Assembly (NCBI RefSeq): GCF_023227905.1
Contig: NZ_JALOCF010000001.1
Span: 62,001-126,000 of the forward strand
From: Methylobacter sp.
GTDB taxonomy: Bacteria; Pseudomonadota; Gammaproteobacteria; Methylococcales; Methylomonadaceae
DNA length: 64,000 bases
Direction: 5' to 3'
Part shown: piece by piece, positions 36,436 through 45,735 of the stretch
Numbering within the stretch: the stretch's first letter is position 1
Layout: every line of letters starts with the position of its first letter
The notes under the pieces: model-generated
Database searches by the model: none
Seen by the model: the letters and a program-made list of their open reading frames with translations, nothing else
What the model was told of the DNA's origin: nothing
Position numbers and translations under genes: made by a program

Positions 36436-36951
36436 CTAAAAATCTTCTGTGGAAGTGAATAGACCAACCCGTAAATCGGTAGCCTCATAAATCACTTTGC
36501 CATCGACTTCCATGGTGGCATCAGCTATACCCATAACCAACTTCCGCATTATCACTCTTTTTAAATTGACCCGATAGATCACTTTCTTGGCAGTGGGCAG
36601 CACTTGTCCGGTAAATTTAACTTCACCGACCCCTAAAGCGCGACCTTTACCGGGCCCGCCCATCCAGCACAAAAAGAAGCCAACCAACTGCCACATAGCG
36701 TCCAGCCCCAAGCAACCGGGCATTACAGGATCGCCCTGAAAATGGCAGTCGAAAAACCATAAATCAGGCGTTATATCCAGCTCAGCAATAATCTCGCCTT
36801 TTCCGTATGCGCCGCCTTCATCCGTAATAAGCGTAATACGATCCATCATCAACATATTCGGTAAAGGCAATTGCGCATTTTTAGGCCCGTACAACTCTCC
36901 CCTGCCGGACTTCAACAATTCTTCGCGCGTAAAACTGTGCTGTTTACCCAT
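36436..36951 (-). CDS. fabA: 3-hydroxydecanoyl-ACP dehydratase/isomerase
   Basis: A 171-residue hotdog-fold enzyme that dehydrates 3-hydroxydecanoyl-ACP and isomerises the trans-2 bond to cis-3, the branch point for unsaturated fatty acids. The catalytic His is in FFDCHFQGDPVMPGCLG and the Asp in GLDAMWQL. The length is standard. First gene of the fabA-fabB operon. Confidence 0.97.
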   Translation of the reverse strand: MGKQHSFTREELLKSGRGELYGPKNAQLPLPNMLMMDRITLITDEGGAYGKGEIIAELDITPDLWFFDCHFQGDPVMPGCLGLDAMWQLVGFFLCWMGGPGKGRALGVGEVKFTGQVLPTAKKVIYRVNLKRVIMRKLVMGIADATMEVDGKVIYEATDLRVGLFTSTEDF

Positions 36952-37033
36952 ACTCTTTATATACCTTAACGTGGTTATTATTATTATAAATTGTGCATTA
37001 TCTAACAGACACCAAAAAAAATCAGCTCAAATT

Positions 37034-38980
37034 TTAGCCGGGCAGTACGTCAAGCATCAACTCCTTTATCTTCAACGCCTTCCTTTGCATGAGCTGCTGA
37101 TAAATAATGGCATAAGAAAGCACCGAAGTTACATATTTCCTGGTTTCCTTATAAGGAATGGTTTCTATCCAAATATCAGCCGGTACGGACGCGACACTCG
37201 GCAACCACTTCGCAACTCGCCCCGACCCGGCATTATAAGCCGCAATAGCCAACGCAAAATGCCCATGAAACCGCCTTAGCAACTGCTTATAATAAAAAGC
37301 GCCATACCTGACATTAACATCTGGATTAAACAGGCTGTTGTCCGACAGCCATTTTTCCTTCAAATCGCGGGCTATCTGCATCCCTGTCCTGGGCATAACC
37401 TGCATTAAGCCACGCGCGCCAACGGCTGATTCGGCATCTTTATTGAATATGCTTTCCTGCCGGATCAGGCCAAAAACAATGGCCGGATCAAGATTATGCA
37501 AGGAGGCATTATTGTGAACCTGACTCGCATAATAAACGGGGAACCGCAACGCTAAATCATCCCAATAATCCGCTTTAACCAGTGTAGTAATAGCCATTTG
37601 GTCTTTGTGCCATTGCTGAGCCAATTTGGCAGCGACCATACGCCGCTCCTTGCTCAGCTTTTTTACCGCGTACCACCATTGTCGTTCAGCCTCTTGATCC
37701 CTGTTCAGCAAATTAAGCTCCCGGACCACTTTAAAGTCGGTTTCATTGGCCAACTTTTCCAGTTCATTTTCCGCCAGAATAACCGGCTTATTGGAAAACT
37801 GATAAGGCTTATGGACATTATCCGCGGCCAGGAACCCGTAAAAGCTCCGGTCTTCAGCAAGCTTAGCGTAGACATTTTGCGCCTGTAACGCATCTCCGGC
37901 TTTTTCCAGTGATCTAGCCAGCCAGTATTGCCATTTGGGCTCCTGCCGCTCCTGGGCCGTCAAGCCCGCCAGCGCTTCGGCGACATGCTGCCAGTTTTGT
38001 TCAAACAAAGCCGCCCGAACTTTCCATTCATTAACTTCCGCATCAGCAGCCGGCAATTGACTAAGACGGAAATAAGCGGCCGGATTACGGTTGTGCGCCA
38101 AGCTAAGTGCAAGGCTGCGCTCCAATTGCAAAACAGTCTGCGCATCTATCTGGAAAGCGTGTTTTTTATCGTCCCAAAGTTGAATAGCCATGCTTAAATC
38201 AGATTTTGCCAACCGATGTATGCCATGAGCGAAAAGCCGCCCCATTTGCGGACTTAAAAAGCCGCCATTTCCGATCAGGGCCGGCTTTTGATGAACCCGC
38301 AGCCATATATCGGCAACATCCTGATCTGCGCTACCCATCAGGCGACGTACGTATTCGGCCACCGAGACATTATCTTTGTTCAGAGCCAACTCAAAACGTT
38401 GCCAGATAAGCTCCCGTGTAAAGCCGGACGACATCATCAATTCCGACAACAGCGGATCGCATTCTTGCGGCAGAGAGTCCCCGGTCACCCACACATGTCT
38501 GGCTTCATTTAATGCCTGCTGCTGATTGCCTGTCTTATAGAGTGCCAGGTTGTACTGGCATTCAAGGGCTGTAGGTGCAGAGGCCTCCGCCGCGCCAGTT
38601 CCTGACTGGCCAGCGGCATACACTCCATCCCTGGAGATATAGTAGCGGATAAAATCGTTCCAGCGCTCATTCTTAGCCAGGTAATCCAGCCATTTGGATC
38701 GCAATAACCCAGCGTAACGGGTTGATTTGTATGCCGCTAAAAAAGACAGAATCTGGTCATCTTGCTGTAAATTCTCTTTCAGCCATTGGTATTGCAGATA
38801 AGGATATAACGGGTAATCGGTCAAGGCAGCACTGGCGCTCATGAATGCCGCATCATTGCCTTGAGCAAGCAGTTTTTCGGCTTGTAAAAAATCATTTCTT
38901 TGCCGGTCGAGCGTACTGCCAAATACTGCATCGGAAAAAAGAAGCGGATATATCAACGCAATCCACGCTACATATTTCAT
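37034..38980 (-). CDS. slt: Soluble lytic murein transglycosylase
   Basis: A 648-residue periplasmic enzyme that cleaves peptidoglycan to 1,6-anhydro-muropeptides. Signal peptide MKYVAWIALIYPLLFSDAVFG; an all-helical superhelix follows to about residue 450; the C-terminal SLT domain has catalytic Glu509 in RQESIFNKDAESAVGARGLMQVMP and the AIAAYNAGSGRVAKW motif. Residues 115-134 (ISRDGVYAAGQSGTGAAEAS) are an in-frame palindromic element placed between two helices of the superhelix; compared with E. coli Slt, this loop is about 16 residues longer. It is divergent from the ABC exporter, with 58 bases between. Confidence 0.93.
   Translation of the reverse strand: MKYVAWIALIYPLLFSDAVFGSTLDRQRNDFLQAEKLLAQGNDAAFMSASAALTDYPLYPYLQYQWLKENLQQDDQILSFLAAYKSTRYAGLLRSKWLDYLAKNERWNDFIRYYISRDGVYAAGQSGTGAAEASAPTALECQYNLALYKTGNQQQALNEARHVWVTGDSLPQECDPLLSELMMSSGFTRELIWQRFELALNKDNVSVAEYVRRLMGSADQDVADIWLRVHQKPALIGNGGFLSPQMGRLFAHGIHRLAKSDLSMAIQLWDDKKHAFQIDAQTVLQLERSLALSLAHNRNPAAYFRLSQLPAADAEVNEWKVRAALFEQNWQHVAEALAGLTAQERQEPKWQYWLARSLEKAGDALQAQNVYAKLAEDRSFYGFLAADNVHKPYQFSNKPVILAENELEKLANETDFKVVRELNLLNRDQEAERQWWYAVKKLSKERRMVAAKLAQQWHKDQMAITTLVKADYWDDLALRFPVYYASQVHNNASLHNLDPAIVFGLIRQESIFNKDAESAVGARGLMQVMPRTGMQIARDLKEKWLSDNSLFNPDVNVRYGAFYYKQLLRRFHGHFALAIAAYNAGSGRVAKWLPSVASVPADIWIETIPYKETRKYVTSVLSYAIIYQQLMQRKALKIKELMLDVLPG
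38579..38638 (-). repeat. Protein-coding palindromic element inside slt
   Basis: On the plus strand the stem GCCAGT (38594-38599) pairs with ACTGGC (38605-38610) around TCCTG, followed by CAGCGGCATACACTCCATCC and CTGGAGAT. It matches the two copies in ttcA in stem position, loop and flank, and is read in the same frame to give ISRDGVYAAGQSGTGAAEAS. An adjoining CTGGCCAG palindrome overlaps the right arm. Confidence 0.85.
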
Positions 38981-39038
38981 ATTTCACTCACAGTAATATA
39001 TTCCTAAAGATGTTTCAGACAGATATAATCAAGCGCTC

Positions 39039-40916
39039 ATGAAAACATCCCTATCAAATCCCGCGCAACCAAAGCAAACTCCTCAACCCTACAGTTGGAG
39101 TACTATCTACCAGATTGCTTTGGAACACAAAAAAGAACTGATTATTTCTCATTTTATCGCCATTTTGGCAACCATTGCCAGCGTTCCGGTACCGTTGCTG
39201 ATGCCGCTACTGGTCGATGAAGTTTTATTGCATAAACCCGGCATTATTATTCAAACAGTCAACCTGCTGTTTCCTGTAGCCTGGCAACTTCCGATTCTTT
39301 ATATCAGCGTTATATTGCTGATCAGCGTGATCCTGCGCATTATCGCGATCATTTTCAACATTATTCAATCCCGACAATTTTCCTGTATTGCCAAGGATAT
39401 TGTGTTCCGCATCCGCGCCAACCTGATCGGACATTTGCAAAATATTTCCATGTCTGAATACGAGAGTCTCGGCACCGGCACGGTGGTGACCCATCTGGTC
39501 AAAGACCTCGACACCATCGATACGTTTATCGGCACGACCGTCAGCAAACTGCTGGTAGCCGCCCTGACCGTTATCGGCACTGCGGTTATTTTATTATGGA
39601 TGCACTGGCAATTGGGCCTGTTTATCCTGCTGCTGAACCCCGTGGTAATTTATCTGACCCGCGTGATCGGCTCGCGCGTTAAGGACCTTAAATCCAAGGA
39701 AAACTCCGCCTTTGAAGTTTTCCAGCAATCCCTGACCGAAACCCTGGAAGCCATCCATCAAATACGCGCCAGCAATCGCGAAAAGCATTATTGCCAGCAG
39801 CTGATTGAATCGGCGCGCTCCGTTAAGGACTCTTCGACCGCTTTCGCCTGGAAAAGCGATGCAGCGACACGCATGAGCTTTCTGGTATTCCTGTTCGGCT
39901 TCGACATATTCCGCGCCTGTGCGATGCTGATGGTGTTTTATTCCGACCTCAGCATCGGGCAAATGCTGGCCGTGTTCGGTTATCTGTGGTTTATGATGGC
40001 TCCGGTGCAGGAAATCCTGAGCATCCAATACGCTTTTTATGCCGCCAAAGCGGCGCTGATCCGCATCAACCGGCTTAACGCGCTGAAACAGGAACCGCAT
40101 TATCCTCACCTTGAAAACCCGTTCTTAAATAAAAAAACCGTGTCTTTGCGTGTAGAAGACCTGCATTTCAGCTATAGCGATGACCAATTCGCCGAGAGTG
40201 AATTGGCATTTACCCGCGGGGTGCCGGGCAGGACAGACCGGCATGAAAAAGTGCTCGACGGCATTTACTTAAAAATCCCAGCCGGTGAAAAAGTTGCGCT
40301 GGTTGGCGCCAGCGGCGGCGGTAAATCGACATTGATACAAACCCTGATCGGCCTGTACCCGCCCAACCGCGGCCAAATTTATTTCGATGAAATTCCGATC
40401 GATCGCATCGGCCTGGAAGTGGTCAGGGAAAATGTTGTCACCGTACTGCAACACCCCGTCCTCTTTAATGACACCATCCGCGCCAACCTGACTTTGGGTA
40501 AAACCGCTAGCGATGAGACCTTGTGGAATGCGCTGGCTATCGCGCAGTTAAACGACGTCGTGCAGGATCTGGACAAAGGACTTGATACCATTGTCGGCCG
40601 GCTGGGCATGCGGCTTTCAGGCGGCCAGCGGCAACGCATGGCGATTGCCAGAATGATCGTCGCCGATCCCAAAGTGGTGATATTGGATGAAGCCACCTCG
40701 GCACTGGACAGCGAAACAGAGCACAAATTGCATCAAGCGATGGCTGAATTTTTAGAAGGCCGCACCACCATCATCATTGCCCACCGCCTGAGCGCCGTTA
40801 AACAGGCCGATCATGTTTATGTTTTTGAGCAAGGTAAAATCTGCGAACACGGGCAACACGAAACCCTGCTCAGCCAAAACGGCCTTTATGCAAAACTTTA
40901 TGGTGAGTACCAGTAA
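39039..40916 (+). CDS. ABC exporter, fused permease and ATPase
   Basis: A 625-residue half-transporter that probably works as a homodimer in the inner membrane. The N-terminal six-helix exporter domain covers about residues 25-330, and the ATPase domain about 365-620. Nucleotide-binding motifs are complete: Walker A GASGGGKST, signature LSGGQRQRMAIARM, Walker B VVILDEATSALD and the H-loop in IIAHRLS. The substrate is unknown; the fold is that of MsbA- and multidrug-type exporters, but nothing next to it shows what is moved. Confidence 0.88.
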   Translation: MKTSLSNPAQPKQTPQPYSWSTIYQIALEHKKELIISHFIAILATIASVPVPLLMPLLVDEVLLHKPGIIIQTVNLLFPVAWQLPILYISVILLISVILRIIAIIFNIIQSRQFSCIAKDIVFRIRANLIGHLQNISMSEYESLGTGTVVTHLVKDLDTIDTFIGTTVSKLLVAALTVIGTAVILLWMHWQLGLFILLLNPVVIYLTRVIGSRVKDLKSKENSAFEVFQQSLTETLEAIHQIRASNREKHYCQQLIESARSVKDSSTAFAWKSDAATRMSFLVFLFGFDIFRACAMLMVFYSDLSIGQMLAVFGYLWFMMAPVQEILSIQYAFYAAKAALIRINRLNALKQEPHYPHLENPFLNKKTVSLRVEDLHFSYSDDQFAESELAFTRGVPGRTDRHEKVLDGIYLKIPAGEKVALVGASGGGKSTLIQTLIGLYPPNRGQIYFDEIPIDRIGLEVVRENVVTVLQHPVLFNDTIRANLTLGKTASDETLWNALAIAQLNDVVQDLDKGLDTIVGRLGMRLSGGQRQRMAIARMIVADPKVVILDEATSALDSETEHKLHQAMAEFLEGRTTIIIAHRLSAVKQADHVYVFEQGKICEHGQHETLLSQNGLYAKLYGEYQ

Positions 40917-40922
40917 CAAAGC

Positions 40923-40965
40923 TTAAAGGCGCAAGGAAAAATCAATATCCTTAAGCCGCCTTTAA
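40923..40965 (+). terminator. Hairpin after the ABC exporter gene
   Basis: TTAAAGGCG (40923-40931) pairs with CGCCTTTAA (40957-40965), with an inner AAGGA/TCCTT stem. There is no T tract, so termination is possible but not certain. It begins 7 bases after the stop codon. Confidence 0.4.
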
Positions 40966-40991
40966 CCCTGCTACTTTAAGCTAGAAAAACT

Positions 40992-41825
40992 ATGACCGAA
41001 CATTACGACCTACACTGCCACTCTACCGCCTCTGACGGCGCATTATCACCGACAGCCTTAGTGCAACGCGCTCATCAATGCGGCGTCACCTCGCTGGCTT
41101 TAACCGATCACGATACGGTCGCAGGACTCAACGAAGCACAAGCCGCGGCAGACACAGTAGGCATTAAATTAATTCCAGGCATTGAATTATCAACCAGCTG
41201 GCAGAACAAATGTTTTCACATTGTCGGACTGGGCATTAACCCTATGCATCCGCCGCTGGCCGAGGCCACCCGCAATCTGCAACTCATGCGCATTGAACGC
41301 GCCGAGAAGATCGCCGCTAAGCTGGAGAAAAAACGTATTTTCGGTGCACTGGAAGCCGTCAAAACAGCCGCCGGAGACGGCATGATCACCCGCTCTCATT
41401 TCGCCGATTTCCTGGTTTCGCAATTTCATGTTTCCACTCACCAGGACGCTTTCGACCGTTATCTCGGCTCTGGAAAAGACGCTTATGTGGCGACGGCCTG
41501 GGCCGAACTGGAACTGGCGATAAGCTGGATTAGCGAATCCGGCGGCGTTGCGGTGCTAGCGCATCCTTTGCGCTACAATCTGACTGCCAGCTGGGTGAAA
41601 CGCTTACTAACGGCATTCAAGGAAGCCGGAGGTGCAGGCATAGAAGTCGTAACCGGCCGCTGTAACAGCGACGAAATAAAACTCGTTGCCCGTTATGCAA
41701 CACACTTTGACCTGGCCGGCTCGGTCGGTTCCGACTTTCACAACCCGGCCAACCAATGGGTGGAATTAGGCAGGCTTGCGCCCCTGCCTGAGAACATCAA
41801 ACCTATATGGGAACTGCTTAATTAA
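40992..41825 (+). CDS. PHP-domain phosphoesterase (RNase AM / TrpH-like)
   Basis: A 277-residue PHP-family metal enzyme. Metal-ligand motifs are DLHCHSTASDG near the N-terminus, LTDHDTVAG, PGIELS, VLAHPLRY and the C-terminal GSDFHNPA. Close relatives (YciV/TrpH, RNase AM) remove phosphate from 3',5'-nucleoside bisphosphates and trim 5' ends of rRNA. The YcgN-type gene follows 40 bases later. Confidence 0.87.
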   Translation: MTEHYDLHCHSTASDGALSPTALVQRAHQCGVTSLALTDHDTVAGLNEAQAAADTVGIKLIPGIELSTSWQNKCFHIVGLGINPMHPPLAEATRNLQLMRIERAEKIAAKLEKKRIFGALEAVKTAAGDGMITRSHFADFLVSQFHVSTHQDAFDRYLGSGKDAYVATAWAELELAISWISESGGVAVLAHPLRYNLTASWVKRLLTAFKEAGGAGIEVVTGRCNSDEIKLVARYATHFDLAGSVGSDFHNPANQWVELGRLAPLPENIKPIWELLN

Positions 41826-41865
41826 AGCCCAGCCGTAACCTCAGTCCGTTAACGAGAACTGCCAC

Positions 41866-42294
41866 ATGAACTTTTGGGAAACCAAGAAACTATCTGAAAT
41901 GACCACCGAAGAATGGGAGTCATTATGCGATAACTGCGGCAAATGCTGCCTGCATAAACTGGAAGACGAAGACACCGGCGACATTTACTTTACCAGCGTC
42001 GTCTGCAACCTGATCGACCTGGATACCTGCCGCTGCACCCGCTACACCGAACGCACTCAATTAGTCCCTGAATGCCTGGACTTAAAACAACACGATTTTG
42101 CCGAATACAACTGGCTGCCCGCAACCTGCGCTTACCGCTTATTAAGCGATGGCGAACAGCTTCCGGCCTGGCATCCCCTTTTATCGAAAAGCGCCGATAG
42201 CGTTCAGGATGCAGGCGTTTCAATCAGCAGCTATGCGATGAAAGAATCTGAAATTGATGATCTGGAAGATCATATTATTGAATGGCTGGATTAA
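41866..42294 (+). CDS. YcgN-family cysteine-cluster protein (UPF0260)
   Basis: A 142-residue protein with the cysteine pattern CDNCGKCCLHKLEDEDTGD, then CNLIDLDTCRCTRY and VPECLDL, characteristic of UPF0260/YcgN and likely to bind zinc or an Fe-S cluster. The biochemical role is not known. It ends directly against the stop of the convergent flavin reductase gene, with no bases between. Confidence 0.88.
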   Translation: MNFWETKKLSEMTTEEWESLCDNCGKCCLHKLEDEDTGDIYFTSVVCNLIDLDTCRCTRYTERTQLVPECLDLKQHDFAEYNWLPATCAYRLLSDGEQLPAWHPLLSKSADSVQDAGVSISSYAMKESEIDDLEDHIIEWLD

Positions 42295-42831
42295 CTATTT
42301 CATCTTGGACGGCAGATGGATCGTCTCGCCGGCAACCATGAACGCGCCTTCGCCTAGATGGTGAATCGTCTGCGGATGTTCTTTTCGAGGATCAATCCAG
42401 GCTTTAATAACTTCAAGGATAAAGAGATTGTATTGGGGAACCATCTTGTCATCGATAACCCGGCATTCCAGATTGGCATAGCATTCATCAATCAGCGGCG
42501 CATTAATGCTTGAGGCGACCGCTGGCGTCAGCCCAAACTCCTTGAACTTGTCGACCGTTCGCCCTGACGTATTACCGCAGCCCACTACCTGTTTCGACAG
42601 CTCCACCGTTGGGATATTGATGACGCATTGCTTGGTTGCTTTCAATATATCGAATGTGTAGTTCCTGTTGCTGATTACGCAACCTACCAGCGGCGGCTCA
42701 AACTCCAACATCGTGTGCCACGACATAGTCATGATATTCGCTCGCCCTTCTCTGGCGGTCGAAACCAGCACAACCGGCCCCGGCTCAAGCAGACCATAGA
42801 CCCTAGACAAGGGAAAGGATTCTTTCGACAT
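42295..42831 (-). CDS. Flavin reductase-like domain protein
   Basis: A 178-residue protein of the flavin reductase-like/flavoredoxin family, which binds FMN in a split-barrel fold. Signatures are PGPVVLVSTAREGRANIMTM and EPPLVGCVISNRNYTFDIL. Such proteins reduce flavin or pass electrons to partner enzymes; no partner oxygenase is adjacent, so the role is open. A GAGGTG site lies 7 bases before the ATG. Confidence 0.82.
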   Translation of the reverse strand: MSKESFPLSRVYGLLEPGPVVLVSTAREGRANIMTMSWHTMLEFEPPLVGCVISNRNYTFDILKATKQCVINIPTVELSKQVVGCGNTSGRTVDKFKEFGLTPAVASSINAPLIDECYANLECRVIDDKMVPQYNLFILEVIKAWIDPRKEHPQTIHHLGEGAFMVAGETIHLPSKMK

Positions 42832-43046
42832 ATCAGCACCTCTTATTTTGTGATAAGCGTGTTATAGACAGCCTTTTATCTCACGATAGATAGATTATAA
42901 GAGAATATAGGTTGGACAACAGCTTTTCCTTGCCTAATATGCCGATATCCGGTGTGGAACAGCTAGAAAACCAGAAATCCATCAACATATTAAATACAGA
43001 AATGTTGGGCATAAACAGCACGCCCAACTCACAAACATAGGATAAA

Positions 43047-43880
43047 CTAGTTTATTACAGAGCCTAAGATTTGCTTTTTATGAGGATACTCGTCACCAAA
43101 AGCAGAACTTTGATAAAACTCTATATCAAGCATTGAAGATAAAGCCTTATATGGGACATGCTTTAGCAGGGCATATTTTTCAATCAAGGGTGTAAATTTC
43201 GAGTCATCATGATAAATACAGTTATACAGCAGTATTAATAGCTCTTGACCCGAAAGTTGAGCCCGCACTATATTTGTATAGTGCTTTTTATCTTTAACAT
43301 GGGAATTATTAACAAATTTAATTACGTTATATAGCGAACGAAAATAATGACCAAATTCACCTTCATATTTTGTCCATAGTTTTAAGTAAGCCGCATTAAT
43401 TTGTTCATACCGCTGCTCACTATCTACTTGCTCGGCATCTTTAGCGAATAACGGCTTATAGCGTTGCCATGCCATCATGAAACAATCCCTACCCGCCTGA
43501 ACTTTAACAGCATTTTCACCACCTCCAGTTGTAAAATCTATAGAGTTAAGAAGTTCATTATGAAGCCTCAGCATTTGAAAGAAAGTACCCTCAAAGTTTT
43601 GTAGAGTTATTTGTTCATTCTGGGCTTGCATCGTTTCTCTTTGCCCTCGAAGTTCTTCTCTTGTAAGCTCTAACTCTTTTCTTTGTAGGCCGAGTTCATT
43701 TTTTTGAAGAAAGATTGTGTAAATCAAGCCAGCAAAAGCAAGGCCAGAAAATAAGGCATTTACTGCCCCGAACATATCACCAATTGTTCCACGATCTGGA
43801 TTATCTATAAGCAAAAAACCTGACGTCCCCCATATACCTACAATAAAAAAAACTAACACGGGTAATATCCAGCTTTTCAT
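43047..43880 (-). CDS. Putative phage abortive-infection protein (putAbiC type)
   Basis: A 277-residue membrane protein. Two hydrophobic segments lie at about residues 4-25 and 38-58, followed by a coiled coil (about 60-95) and a soluble domain with the pattern NFEGTFFQMLRLHNELLNSI, FGHYFRSLYNVIKFVNNS, YTNIVRAQLSGQELLILLYN and LIEKYALLKHV. These match my recollection of the putative AbiC family linked to abortive infection; the mechanism is unknown. It lies 22 bases behind pgaD with its own GGAGT site, so it is probably read with the pga genes. It looks more AT-rich than pgaC, consistent with later insertion. Confidence in a coding gene is high, in the function moderate. Confidence 0.68.
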   Translation of the reverse strand: MKSWILPVLVFFIVGIWGTSGFLLIDNPDRGTIGDMFGAVNALFSGLAFAGLIYTIFLQKNELGLQRKELELTREELRGQRETMQAQNEQITLQNFEGTFFQMLRLHNELLNSIDFTTGGGENAVKVQAGRDCFMMAWQRYKPLFAKDAEQVDSEQRYEQINAAYLKLWTKYEGEFGHYFRSLYNVIKFVNNSHVKDKKHYTNIVRAQLSGQELLILLYNCIYHDDSKFTPLIEKYALLKHVPYKALSSMLDIEFYQSSAFGDEYPHKKQILGSVIN

Positions 43881-43902
43881 TTTGACTCCATTAATTTAAG
43901 GA

Positions 43903-44349
43903 TTACCGATCAATATGCGGATCAAGATGAACGATATGCCCATGATCGTCAAAATAAACGGTAACCACTGCTGCATCCCGGCACTGCTGCAATTCATCGG
44001 CTTTGACTTGATAAAATACGCACAGCTCGGTATCGCTGACAATTTTATGCACCGCCGGAAGTATCGCCCTACTCCGCAAGGTGCGGTAGAGAATCCAGCA
44101 CAACCAGAGCACAACCATGACCAGTAAAGTCGCAACGTAAATCTGCATCAGTTCCAGCAGGCTTTTGTAGCCGCCAAACCAGCGCATTTCATTGATCATC
44201 TTTCTATCGCCGAGCACCCAACTGCTCAAAGGGACCAATGGAATCAACAAATAAACCCACATCACCCAACAAACGGCCCAGGCCAATAAAGCGCCCATCC
44301 GTTTGTGCAGGCTTTGCAATTGCGGCGCGTTAATAATGTATTCATTCAT
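43903..44349 (-). CDS. pgaD: PgaD-like membrane subunit of PNAG synthase
   Basis: A 148-residue protein with two transmembrane helices at about residues 20-45 and 65-90 and a cytoplasmic tail. In E. coli PgaD binds PgaC and is required, with cyclic di-GMP, for PNAG polymerisation. The ATG overlaps the pgaC stop by 4 bases, so translation is coupled. Sequence similarity within PgaD proteins is low, and the assignment leans on position and topology. Confidence 0.8.
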   Translation of the reverse strand: MNEYIINAPQLQSLHKRMGALLAWAVCWVMWVYLLIPLVPLSSWVLGDRKMINEMRWFGGYKSLLELMQIYVATLLVMVVLWLCWILYRTLRSRAILPAVHKIVSDTELCVFYQVKADELQQCRDAAVVTVYFDDHGHIVHLDPHIDR

Positions 44350-45674
44350 TTTGCACGTAAACCTCTATCGACAGTGACCCAGATGGCACGTTGCCCGCGC
44401 TTCTTTTTTATCGCCCGAACCGAGCCGACGATGGTGGTGCCGACGTTGATCAGCCAGTACACGATCGGATACCAGACCATCCAGTAATAATACCGGGCGA
44501 CGCCGCCGGTACGGTATTCATATTGCGAATCAATGAACAGGCTGACGCCGAACTGGATTAGACAGGTCAGGCTCAGCAACATACTGGTCCAGTTTGGGCT
44601 AAGATCGTGCAGCGACTCATTGGCCGATTCGCTAAACAACGCCACAGGCGCGTACAGCACATGCAACAGGATCAAAAATGCCCAAACGATGCTAATCAGG
44701 CATTCGCCGTATAACAGCCACATGCCGCGCGACGACCAGCGAAACAGGCTGCGAAAATAGCGCAGCAACACTTCGGTTCCGCCCTGCGCCCAACGCATCC
44801 GCTGCTTCCATAGTCCTTGCAGGGTTTCCGGCATCAATACCCAGCACAAAGCGTTCGGTTCAAAATAGATCGACCAGCCGGCCAGCTGCAACTTCCAGCT
44901 GATGTCGATGTCCTCGGTGACCATGTCGTTGCTCCAGTAACCGACATTGTGCAATGCGGATTTGCGGAATGCCGCAATAACGCCGGAGACAGTGAACACT
45001 TGCCCGTAAGAGCGCTGCGCCCGCTTGATCATGCCGACGATGGCCGAGAACTCGCCGACCTGAATCCGGCCCAACAGCGTGGAGCGGTTACGGATGCGCG
45101 GATTGCCGGTGACCGCGCCGACATTGGGATTATCCTGAAAATGCCGCACCATCCAGGCGATGGCTTCAGGAGCCAACAGCGCATCGCCGTCGATGCAAAT
45201 CAGGATCTCGCTGTTCGCCAGCAATGCGGCGGTACGCAAACCCATCGCCTTGCCCTGGTTGGTATGCAAATTAACCACGCGAAGCTGGTCATGCTTTTCA
45301 GCCAGTTCCTGCAAGATTGCCAGCGTGTTGTCTTTGCTGCCGTCATTAACTGCGATAATTTCAAAATTCGGGTATTTCTGGCGCAGCAAAATTTCCACGG
45401 TTTCACGGACATTCTCGCCTTCGTTATAACAGGGTATCAATATGGAAACCGGGGGATAGTCCGTTAATTCCGGCAGGTGTTCTTCATTACCCTGTTGATG
45501 CCATTCATGACGAAAATAAAAAATAAGCGCGCCAAACATCCAGATGTAAGCCATAAACAACGGATAGTAATAAACGAATCCTTCGATCACGTCGTCCAAG
45601 GGTTCCCATGCAGAAACTAAATCATGCCATTGGGTTTGTAGTAGTGCGGTCAGGTTCTGCAATGAAGTACTCAT
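44346..45674 (-). CDS. pgaC: Poly-beta-1,6-N-acetylglucosamine synthase PgaC
   Basis: A 442-residue inner-membrane family 2 glycosyltransferase that polymerises UDP-GlcNAc into PNAG, a biofilm exopolysaccharide. One N-terminal helix, then the GT2 domain with VSILIPCYNEGENVRETVE, CIDGDALLAPEAIAWM, the TEDIDISWKLQ aspartate and the QRMRWAQGG product-binding motif, then about three C-terminal helices. It is flanked by pgaB and pgaD. Confidence 0.93.
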   Translation of the reverse strand: MSTSLQNLTALLQTQWHDLVSAWEPLDDVIEGFVYYYPLFMAYIWMFGALIFYFRHEWHQQGNEEHLPELTDYPPVSILIPCYNEGENVRETVEILLRQKYPNFEIIAVNDGSKDNTLAILQELAEKHDQLRVVNLHTNQGKAMGLRTAALLANSEILICIDGDALLAPEAIAWMVRHFQDNPNVGAVTGNPRIRNRSTLLGRIQVGEFSAIVGMIKRAQRSYGQVFTVSGVIAAFRKSALHNVGYWSNDMVTEDIDISWKLQLAGWSIYFEPNALCWVLMPETLQGLWKQRMRWAQGGTEVLLRYFRSLFRWSSRGMWLLYGECLISIVWAFLILLHVLYAPVALFSESANESLHDLSPNWTSMLLSLTCLIQFGVSLFIDSQYEYRTGGVARYYYWMVWYPIVYWLINVGTTIVGSVRAIKKKRGQRAIWVTVDRGLRAK

Positions 45675-45735
45675 GGTTTTTCAGGGCAAACGGCATCGCC
45701 CACCCTATTCGGGTTAATTAAAACAAAATGCATGA

